Shown: in pieces, positions 6,583 through 12,648 of the stretch
Numbering within the stretch: the stretch's first letter is position 1
Layout of the letters: each line of letters opens with the position of its first letter
Assembly: GCA_041744735.1 (NCBI GenBank)
Contig: JBGTKH010000691.1
Location: forward strand, 1 to 14,819
Direction of reading: 5' to 3'
Length of the DNA stretch: 14,819 nucleotides
DNA from: JBGTKH01 sp041744735
Lineage (GTDB): Bacteria > Planctomycetota > Planctomycetia > Pirellulales > Pirellulaceae
Notes under the pieces: model-generated
What the model was told of the DNA's origin: nothing
What the model saw: the letters and a program-made list of their open reading frames with translations, nothing else
Databases searched by the model: none
Position numbers and translations under genes: made by a program

Positions 6583-7563
6583 CTAACTCTCCCCGCCGTT
6601 CAAAATCGGCTCTGACAACGGCATTAGAATCACTTGACGATAATCGTCAGTCAACGCGCTGCCGCCAAGTCTCGTTGCACTGACATCCGCCGGCCGAAAG
6701 CGAATCGTGACTTCCACCGCGCGAGGCAGCCGCTGTATGACTACGCTGTCCCACGCATCATGCCACGCAATGCCGTCAAAATAACGAAATCGTATTCCAC
6801 GCACTTCGTGCGCGATGATGTTTGAGTTATCGAACGATTCTGATTGGGTGCCAGTCAAGTCGGCCGCGATCGCCGCTGCTAAATTGGTTTCAAATCTGGC
6901 GAGACCGCTCGTCGAGTTGCTTGAAAGTCTTGAAGCCGTCGAAGCGTTACGCTGTCCGGCGAGAGTTGTGGTGGAAATCGTCTGCGTGCCATTCTCCACG
7001 AATTGCCAGTACACAAATCGCTGGTCCTTCACGCTGGGCTCGAACACGGAGGTCGCGGGGCTGTCTGGAACTGCCGTTGTGGAAATTCTCGTACTGCTCG
7101 AACGGCTGACCTGCAGTAGCAGCCGCTCCGAGCTACCAATTAGTCCCACGTTTCTGGAAACGAAATCGTCGCCGGGACGGGTAACCCTGATCGACGAACC
7201 TTCGCCCGCCTGCTGCGGCTTGCTCAATTCAAATTTCTCGCGCGCAGAAATCTCCTCATCGCGAAACACAACGTCTCGAATGTCGCCGTGCAGCTTTTCG
7301 AGCAAGGCCCGCGCGACTTGCGATCGCTCCATTCGCTCGCGGCCGGCTGCCGAAAACTTCCAGTGGATGTCCAGTGCCGAGTAGACCGCGACAAGCAGCA
7401 CGAGGCTGAGACCTAATGCCAACAGGATTTCAAACAGCGTGTGGCCGGCGCGCGGCAAGCTCTGACGGCGGGTGCCGATGGTGAACTCGCCCCCGTAGGA
7501 CGGATTGCTAATCCGTCCGGTGTTCTGGACGGATTGGCAATCCGTCCTACAAGCTGCACACAT
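6583..7563 (-). CDS. gspJ: GspJ minor pseudopilin
   Basis: A protein of 326 residues. A type IV prepilin site is visible at G40/H41, followed by HTLFEILLALGLSLVLLVA with glutamate at +5 and a hydrophobic helix of about 20 residues. Then comes the GspJ-like ERSQVARALLEKLHGDIRDV region and a C-terminal beta-rich part with AVEVTIRF. It should join GspI and GspK in the pseudopilus tip complex. Its ATG overlaps the gspI stop by one base (TAATG), and its TAG is followed directly by the gspK ATG, so translation is probably coupled. The 40-residue leader is unusually long because residues 6-23 come from a dispersed palindrome. The only in-frame alternative start I see is a TTG leaving five leader residues. 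Histidine at +1 of the mature protein is unusual. Confidence 0.85.
   Translation of the reverse strand: MCAACRTDCQSVQNTGRISNPSYGGEFTIGTRRQSLPRAGHTLFEILLALGLSLVLLVAVYSALDIHWKFSAAGRERMERSQVARALLEKLHGDIRDVVFRDEEISAREKFELSKPQQAGEGSSIRVTRPGDDFVSRNVGLIGSSERLLLQVSRSSSTRISTTAVPDSPATSVFEPSVKDQRFVYWQFVENGTQTISTTTLAGQRNASTASRLSSNSTSGLARFETNLAAAIAADLTGTQSESFDNSNIIAHEVRGIRFRYFDGIAWHDAWDSVVIQRLPRAVEVTIRFRPADVSATRLGGSALTDDYRQVILMPLSEPILNGGES
7495..7550. repeat. Nested palindrome, copy 2, inside the gspJ leader
   Basis: Arms at 7495-7518 and 7527-7550 pair with one mismatch in 24 and an eight-base loop. Each arm is itself a dyad around GCT or GGC. The minus strand encodes RTDCQS, then RISNPSY, in the GspJ leader, in the same reading frame as the copy in gspK. 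Confidence 0.88.
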
Positions 7564-8129
7564 TAGTCTCGGTCCTTGGAAGTTGAATCTTCTCCGTCGC
7601 GAATTTCTTCGATCTGCTCGGCCGTGGTCGAGCGAACGGCTTCTCTTACCGCACGGCTGGCGAACAACCGCGGGTCACGTACGTATCGCCTAAGCGAATA
7701 CGAACTGCTGGCAAGGGCGCTGTTGCCCTGGTGCGACACGGTCATTTTGAGATCGATGAGATCGGGCACCGGGCTGGGTTGAACGGCTAGGCTCCACGTC
7801 CAGTCCGTATCGTCAGCGAACGCCGTATCCGACGTGTTCTCGATGAACTCAACCCCGGCGAGGACTTCGGCCAACTTCGACTCACAGCGGACAATGGCCT
7901 CGGTTTGCAGTTGTCCCTCGATGGCGGCCCGGCTGCCGGCGTTGATCAATTGAGCCAGCGCAGCAAGGGACGTCACAAAGATCGCCAAAGCCAGCAGCAA
8001 TTCAAATAGCGTTAGACCGCTTCGCCGGCGTCGAGTTTGTGCACGATTCACGCGGGGCACGTTTCCGACCGTGCACCGAGAATTGCTTGTTACGGCACGT
8101 TGGGAAACGTGCCCCACGACGATCTTCAT
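7563..8129 (-). CDS. gspI: GspI minor pseudopilin
   Basis: A protein of 188 residues from ATG 8129, which overlaps the gspH stop as ATGA. The prepilin junction is G38/L39, followed by LTLFELLLALAIFVTSLAAL with glutamate at +5. The helix continues into the GspI-type segment EAIVRCESKLAEVLAG, and a short beta domain follows. It is expected to nucleate the tip complex with GspJ and GspK. The charged C-terminal tail (after about residue 155) is longer than in typical GspI. Leader residues 6-26 are encoded by a palindromic repeat. An in-frame GTG at 8051 would give a conventional 12-residue leader rich in arginine, so the true start is uncertain; the ATGA overlap favours 8129. Confidence 0.85.
   Translation of the reverse strand: MKIVVGHVSQRAVTSNSRCTVGNVPRVNRAQTRRRRSGLTLFELLLALAIFVTSLAALAQLINAGSRAAIEGQLQTEAIVRCESKLAEVLAGVEFIENTSDTAFADDTDWTWSLAVQPSPVPDLIDLKMTVSHQGNSALASSSYSLRRYVRDPRLFASRAVREAVRSTTAEQIEEIRDGEDSTSKDRD
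8054..8115. repeat. GGGGCACGTTTCC palindrome inside the gspI leader
   Basis: GGGGCACGTTTCC (8054-8066) and GGAAACGTGCCCC (8103-8115) are perfect 13-base inverted arms with a 36-base spacer. The element begins 14 bases inside gspI as called from ATG 8129, and is translated as GHVSQRAV through GNVPR. It looks like another dispersed repeat family placed at a pseudopilin start. Confidence 0.8.
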
Positions 8130-8869
8130 CGCATGCCCTCACGCTGAATCGGCGACGTGCTCGCCGCGCCGGTCAGGCCGCGCACGGATAGAAGCATCGA
8201 GCGGCCGTCGCTATCGGTTACGCGAACTGCCGCGTCGTTGGACGAACCATCGGGGAAGAACAATATCGGAGCAGACCAAGCCGCGCTGGCAAGCTGGCTG
8301 GCGTCGGCGAATTCGTTGAGTTGTTGCCGGGAGACTTTTTCTGTGGAGACTTCCGCCGCCTGGAACTGCATGCCGCGAGGTAATTCGCCAAAAAATCGCC
8401 AGCGGTTTAGTTGAATCGTCGTCCGGGCGTCCGTGGCCGTCGCGTTGCCGCCGGATGCCGATCGCTCCTCGGAGTAAGGAATCACCAGCATCCGGCGTCC
8501 TTGCGGCTCGTATCGGAACTGGTAAATCACCCCGTCGTCGATCGCGCGCACGCGTGCGGCCGCCAACTTACCGCGCATTTGCTCCAGCGCCTGTGTGAAC
8601 CGATGCGTCTGGTACAGCCGCTCAGTCGCCGGATAAAGAATCGCCAACGCCACGGTCAACACGGCGAGGACGAGAAGCATTTCGAACAACGTGAAACCGC
8701 GAGAGGGAATGACGATTGACGAATGACGAATGACGAATGAATGACGAATTCCAAATGACGAACCCACTCGTACGACTCGACGACTGGGCTGCTGACGCGC
8801 CGCGTCACACGGTGTCTCCCTTTCGTCATTCGTCATTCGACATTCATTCGTCATTGGGTATTTCGTCAT
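8126..8869 (-). CDS. gspH: GspH minor pseudopilin
   Basis: Up to 247 residues from ATG 8869. The prepilin site is G58/F59 (SRG before FTLFEMLLVLAVLTVALAIL), with glutamate at +5. The mature protein has a GspH-like globular domain: the helix continues as MRGKLAAARVRAIDDG, and near the C-terminus come ILFFPDGSSNDAAV and LLSVRGLTG, a typical GspH ending. It should be a minor pseudopilin that bridges the GspG shaft and the tip. The start is unresolved: ATG 8869 lies inside a 73-base tandem repeat, and an in-frame GTG at 8767 gives a 24-residue leader. In either case part of the leader (IRHSFVIRHSSIVIPS) is a translation of CGTCATT repeats. The stop overlaps the gspI ATG. Confidence 0.82.
   Translation of the reverse strand: MTKYPMTNECRMTNDERETPCDAARQQPSRRVVRVGSSFGIRHSFVIRHSSIVIPSRGFTLFEMLLVLAVLTVALAILYPATERLYQTHRFTQALEQMRGKLAAARVRAIDDGVIYQFRYEPQGRRMLVIPYSEERSASGGNATATDARTTIQLNRWRFFGELPRGMQFQAAEVSTEKVSRQQLNEFADASQLASAAWSAPILFFPDGSSNDAAVRVTDSDGRSMLLSVRGLTGAASTSPIQREGMR
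8709..8762. repeat. CGTCATT-type short repeats in the gspH leader
   Basis: On the minus strand, seven-base CGTCATT units and close variants follow each other across this stretch and encode IRHS/VIRHS-like peptide. The same unit builds the 73-base tandem array just upstream of gspH, so this is probably an extension of that array into the coding region. Confidence 0.65.
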
Positions 8870-9023
8870 TCGTCAATTCACACGGTGTCTCCCTTTCGTC
8901 ATTCGTCATTCGACATTCCTTCGTCATTGGGTATTTCGTCATTCGTCAATTCACACGGTGTCTCCCTTTCGTCATTCGTCATTCGACATTCATTCGTCAT
9001 TGGGTATTTCGTCATTCGTCATT
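8805..9023. repeat. Three 73-base tandem repeats between gspG and gspH
   Basis: Units at 8805-8877, 8878-8950 and 8951-9023 are nearly identical; I see one change in the second (CATTCC for CATTCA) and one near the end of the third. Each begins TCACACGGTGTCTCCC and continues with CGTCATT-like seven-mers. The array ends 11 bases from the gspG stop (9035) and fills the whole gap to gspH, overlapping its apparent N-terminus. On the minus strand each unit offers several ATG codons and a GGGAG sequence. Confidence 0.92.
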
Positions 9024-9034
9024 CCGCTCGGCGG

Positions 9035-9508
9035 TCATCTCACCAACGTGCTCTGCCAATTGTTGATGTCGTCCCCCGCGCCGTTTTCGTTGCGTTTGTT
9101 CGGCCCGGAAGACCAGATGGCGGGTTTCACGGAATTGGGGGCTTTGGAATTCGGGTACTCGTAGTTCATCATTTGGCCCCAAGCGTCGACGGGCAGTTGC
9201 TCTAGATACGGGCTGATCGATTTGCCCTCGCCGTCGACACCGGGATTCATCAGCAGCGCGAGCGCGGCGTCGCCCGACCCTTCGGGATAGTCGCCGTCGT
9301 TGTTGACGGCGTACAGCTTCACGGCGCCCTCCAGCCCGGCGATGCTGGCCTTGGTGGTCCGGATCATAGCCTCTCGCTGCCGCCCCAACAGCGCCGGCAC
9401 AACCATCGCCGCCAACACGCCCAAGATGGCCAGCACCAATAAGACTTCCAACAGGGTGAAGCCTCGACAAATTCTATGGCAGCGATTCATGTTGGTATTC
9501 CCAGTCAT
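9035..9508 (-). CDS. gspG: GspG major pseudopilin
   Basis: A protein of 157 residues, or 151 if translation begins at ATG 9490. The latter gives a classical ten-residue leader, MNRCHRICRG, before FTLLEVLLVLAILGVLAAMVVPALLG. Cleavage should fall after G16 (long form), with glutamate at +5. The segment from RTTKASIAGLEGAVKLYAVNNGDYP-like sequence to SPYLEQLPVDAWG is the standard GspG core. The C-terminus has IWSSGPN and DDINNW, corresponding to the calcium-site loop region of GspG. It should form the pseudopilus shaft. No strong Shine-Dalgarno is visible for either start. It follows gspF after 154 bases holding a 26-base inverted repeat. Confidence 0.92.
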   Translation of the reverse strand: MTGNTNMNRCHRICRGFTLLEVLLVLAILGVLAAMVVPALLGRQREAMIRTTKASIAGLEGAVKLYAVNNDGDYPEGSGDAALALLMNPGVDGEGKSISPYLEQLPVDAWGQMMNYEYPNSKAPNSVKPAIWSSGPNKRNENGAGDDINNWQSTLVR

Positions 9509-9575
9509 GTTGACTCAGATTAAAGGAGTGCGATATGTCGATGGCCGTCGAGTTAGAGGTCGTTTCTCGCCATCT

Positions 9576-9638
9576 TCGTTTAACCCGTAGCCGAAGGCGA
9601 GGTTAGCACTCCCTCGCCTTCGGCTACGGGTTAAACGA
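9576..9638. repeat. 26-base perfect inverted repeat between gspF and gspG
   Basis: Left arm 9576-9601 and right arm 9613-9638 are exact reverse complements across 26 bases, with an 11-base loop. Each arm contains GCCGAAGGCGA or its complement. The transcript would form a very stable hairpin between the platform gene gspF and the pseudopilin genes. No T-tract follows on the minus strand, so simple termination is not obvious. It may be an interspersed element that also affects mRNA stability. Confidence 0.93.
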
Positions 9639-9662
9639 GTTGGTTGTAGGTCTTGGGCCACG

Positions 9663-10874
9663 CTACGTCAAAACTCCCGAACTTTGAAAAATCGGCAGCA
9701 ACAATCCCACGACCACGAACAGAATCAAACCGGCGATGATCAATAGCATCACGGGTTCGAGCAATCGGACGAACAGTTCGACCTGTCGTTTGGCATGTTG
9801 CTCCAGATTGTCGGCGATGTCGATCAGTACTTGTTCTAGGTTATTGGACTCTTCCCCAACGGCGATCATCTCGGCGATCTCTTCTGGGAATTGGCCGCTG
9901 GCGGCCAGCGGTTGAGCCAGCGATCGGCCGGCGGAGATGTTTTCCGCGGCGGCGGCAATGGCTTGGCTGAGTACGCGGTTGCCGGCGGCGTCTTTGGCAA
10001 TCCGCAGCGCACGCAGGATCGGCACGCCGTTGTGCAGCAGCGTCCCCAGAATTCGACAGAAACGAGCGATCGCCAGGCTGCGAGCGATCGGCCCGAGCCC
10101 GTAGATCGTGAGCCGCAGCTTGTCCAGCCACAGCCGGCCGGCGTCGGTTCGCAGATACGGGATGGTGAAGACAATGGCCGCGATGATCGCCACCAGCAGG
10201 ATGATGCCATAGTGCTGCAGAAGCGAACTAAAGCCCATCAGCGCGGTGGTCGCCCACGGCAGTTCGCCGCGGCTGCTCATGCGTTCGAAGATCGGTTCGA
10301 ACTTCGGGACGAAAAACACCAGCATCGCCGTCACGATGATCGTGCCCATCGTGATCAAAAACAGCGGATAGGCCGACGCCCCAATCACGCGGCTCTTTAG
10401 CTCTTGTTGCTGATCGGAAAACACGGCGATCCGTTTGAGCACGTCCTCCAGGAAACCGCCTTCTTCACCGGCCCGTACCATACTCACCGCCAATTCGGAA
10501 AACGCCGCCGGGTGTTGCCGCAGCGCGTCGGCCAGATGCGTGCCGTCGGCCACTTGGTCCCTAACGTCGCGAATGACGAGCTTCAAAACCTTGTGCGTTG
10601 TACGCCGTTCCAATAATTCCAGCGACCGCAGCAGCGGCACGCCCGAACGCAGCAGATCCGCCAACTGCGAATAAAAGACCGCCAAATGCCGCGCGGGTAT
10701 GCGACGGTTGGACCGCCCGCGACGAGCGGCCGCGGACTCGACTGCGTCGATCTGCACCGGAAAAAGTTGCTGCGAACTGAGCGACGAGACAACATCCTGC
10801 TCGCTGGCCGCGGTCAACACGCCAGTCACCTGCTGGCCCGAAATCTCACACGCGATGTATCGGTAGTCGGGCAT
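9663..10874 (-). CDS. gspF: GspF inner-membrane platform protein
   Basis: A protein of 403 residues, the normal family length. It contains two T2SSF domains: about 65-190 (FYSQLADLLRSGVPLLRSLELL, then RAGEEGGFLEDVL) and about 268-392 (FCRILGTLLHNGVPILRALRIA, then AVGEESNNLEQVL). Membrane segments are visible at about 166-190, 222-241 and 373-397. The protein should be the multi-spanning platform that links the GspE motor to pseudopilus assembly. ATG 10874 has AGGA eight bases upstream (10883-10886). It follows full-length gspE after 81 bases that include a small hairpin. All family hallmarks are present and nothing appears truncated. Confidence 0.96.
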   Translation of the reverse strand: MPDYRYIACEISGQQVTGVLTAASEQDVVSSLSSQQLFPVQIDAVESAAARRGRSNRRIPARHLAVFYSQLADLLRSGVPLLRSLELLERRTTHKVLKLVIRDVRDQVADGTHLADALRQHPAAFSELAVSMVRAGEEGGFLEDVLKRIAVFSDQQQELKSRVIGASAYPLFLITMGTIIVTAMLVFFVPKFEPIFERMSSRGELPWATTALMGFSSLLQHYGIILLVAIIAAIVFTIPYLRTDAGRLWLDKLRLTIYGLGPIARSLAIARFCRILGTLLHNGVPILRALRIAKDAAGNRVLSQAIAAAAENISAGRSLAQPLAASGQFPEEIAEMIAVGEESNNLEQVLIDIADNLEQHAKRQVELFVRLLEPVMLLIIAGLILFVVVGLLLPIFQSSGVLT

Positions 10875-10891
10875 GAACCTTGTCCTGAGAG

Positions 10892-10918
10892 CTTCAGTTT
10901 CTTTCGCGACAACTGAAG
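10892..10918. repeat. Small hairpin between gspE and gspF
   Basis: CTTCAGTT (10892-10899) and AACTGAAG (10911-10918) are perfect eight-base arms around an 11-base loop, in the gspE-gspF gap and just upstream of the gspF ribosome-binding site. It might modulate gspF translation. The short stem makes this tentative. Confidence 0.4.
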
Positions 10919-10955
10919 TCTTACGAGTTCAGCTACGAATTCGGTCACACGCACA

Positions 10956-12638
10956 TTATACAACATCCTCTTCCGTGATCCGCAGCACTTCTTCGATGCT
11001 CGTCTGGCCTGCGCGCACTTTTTGCCAGCCGCAATGACGCAGCGACGTGAAGCCGCGGCCGAGCGCGTGTTGGCGAATCTGCGTGGCGCTGGCTCGCTCG
11101 AGGACCAGCTTCTGAATGTCACTGCCGGTCGGCAACAGTTCAAACAGCCCGGTCCGTCCCGCGAAACCTGTCGTGCGGCATTTGCGGCAGCCGACGGGCT
11201 TCCAAAGCTGCTGCGGAAGTGGCTGCGGGAAATCCGGCGGCAATTCGGTGTCGCCGGGAGTGTACACCGCTTTGCAGTCCGGGCACAAAACACGTAGCAG
11301 GCGCTGCGCCATCACGCCCATCACGGTGCTGGCGACTAGATACGGCTCGACGCCCATGTCGATCAATCGCGTCAGCGCGCCCGCGGCGTCGTTGCTGTGC
11401 AGCGTGCTGAACACGAGATGGCCCGTCAACGCCGATTGAATTGCGATCTCCACCGTCTCGCGGTCGCGAATCTCGCCAACCAGAATTACGTCGGGGTCGT
11501 GCCGCAGGATGCTGCGCAGCCCGGCGGCGAACGTCAGGCCGACTTTGGTCTGCACTTGAATCTGGCTAATTCCCTCCGAATGATATTCGACCGGGTCTTC
11601 GATGGTTACGATTTTGACGGCCGGACTTTTGATTTCGTTCAGCGTGCTGTACAGCGTCGTCGTTTTGCCGTGTCCCGTCGGGCCGGTCACCAGCAGGATG
11701 CCGTGCGTCTTGGCAATCAGCTTGCGGAATGTCTTGGCGATGTCGTCCGGCATGCCGACGTTTTTCAGGTTGAAGACCAGCCGCGTCTTGTCCAGCAACC
11801 GCAGCACCACGCCTTCGCCGTAGAGCATCGGGATGATCGACGCGCGCACGTCGATTTCGCGGCCCGCCAGCCGCAGCTTCATGCGGCCGTCTTGCGGGCG
11901 GCGTTTCTCGGCGATGTTCAACTTGGCCATGATTTTGAGCCGCGTGACGATGGCGGAGAAGAATTGATAGATTTCGGCTGGCACCGGTTGCACCCAGAGC
12001 ACGCCATCGATGCGAAAGCGAATGATCAAGCCCTGCTCTTGCGGCTCGACGTGGATGTCGCTGGCGTTTTGCTGCAAGGCTTCCGTCAGCAGTTCATTAA
12101 CCAAGCGGACGACGGACGCCGTTTGTGCCATCTCGGCCAGTTCACTGGCGTCGCGATGGTCGTCGTGCCACGGTTCCTCCCCTTCTTCCGCACGCTGCGC
12201 GACAAGCTGATTGATCGTGTCGCCGCCGACGCCGAGGTTTTCTTTAATCAATCGGACGATGTCGTCGTGGCGCGCGAGCACCACTTCCAGCGCGTGTCGG
12301 CTCAGAGCCCGCAATTCATCGATCGCATCCAGATCGAACGGATCGCTGGTCGCCACGACCACACTGCCATTGCGGCGCTCCAGCGGCAACAGCGAATGGC
12401 GAAAGACAGCCGCGCTGGGGAACTCGGCCAGCAGCGCGCGGTCGACTTGAAACTCACTCAGTTCGACACACTGCATGCCCAGTTCATCAGCCAGCGCCGA
12501 CAGGATCGCTTCTTCACCGGCAAAGCCGAGTTCGGCGATCACATGATCCAGCCGCCGGCCGTGCGCTTGTCCGCGCGCCAACTCCAACTGCTCCTTGTCG
12601 ATCAGCCCGCGTCGTAAGAGTACGTTTTCAATGTGCAT
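10956..12638 (-). CDS. gspE: GspE secretion ATPase, full length
   Basis: A protein of 560 residues from ATG 12638 (MHIENVLLRRGLI). Residues 1 to about 135 are the N-terminal T2SSE/MshEN-type domain that contacts GspL. The C-terminal ATPase has Walker A GPTGHGKTT (319-327), an aspartate-box region EIDVRASIIPMLYGE (261-275), Walker B VILVGEIRD (384-392), a histidine box GHLVFSTLHSNDAAG and a zinc-binding pair CPDC (452-455) and CRKC (484-487). It is the hexameric cytoplasmic motor that hydrolyses ATP to extend the pseudopilus. The frame is open upstream to 12944, but that would overlap the preceding ATPase gene by 296 bases with non-homologous sequence. ATG 12638 follows that gene's stop after ten bases and restores the family N-terminus. 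Confidence 0.95.
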   Translation of the reverse strand: MHIENVLLRRGLIDKEQLELARGQAHGRRLDHVIAELGFAGEEAILSALADELGMQCVELSEFQVDRALLAEFPSAAVFRHSLLPLERRNGSVVVATSDPFDLDAIDELRALSRHALEVVLARHDDIVRLIKENLGVGGDTINQLVAQRAEEGEEPWHDDHRDASELAEMAQTASVVRLVNELLTEALQQNASDIHVEPQEQGLIIRFRIDGVLWVQPVPAEIYQFFSAIVTRLKIMAKLNIAEKRRPQDGRMKLRLAGREIDVRASIIPMLYGEGVVLRLLDKTRLVFNLKNVGMPDDIAKTFRKLIAKTHGILLVTGPTGHGKTTTLYSTLNEIKSPAVKIVTIEDPVEYHSEGISQIQVQTKVGLTFAAGLRSILRHDPDVILVGEIRDRETVEIAIQSALTGHLVFSTLHSNDAAGALTRLIDMGVEPYLVASTVMGVMAQRLLRVLCPDCKAVYTPGDTELPPDFPQPLPQQLWKPVGCRKCRTTGFAGRTGLFELLPTGSDIQKLVLERASATQIRQHALGRGFTSLRHCGWQKVRAGQTSIEEVLRITEEDVV

Positions 12639-12648
12639 GCTTACCGCA

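Noticed and set aside
6502..7550. Insertion sequence ends or transposon flanked by the two palindromes
   Set aside because: The sequence between the copies is ordinary gspJ and gspK coding DNA with no transposase. The copies are independent dispersed repeats.
8805..9023. CRISPR array
   Set aside because: The 73-base units are adjacent and nearly identical throughout, with no unique spacers and no cas genes nearby. This is a simple tandem repeat.
11397..12617. Long plus-strand frame of 406 codons opposite gspE
   Set aside because: It is antisense to a clearly conserved ATPase, its composition (arginine, glutamine, histidine, aspartate rich) is typical of GC-rich antisense frames, and it has no recognisable motif.
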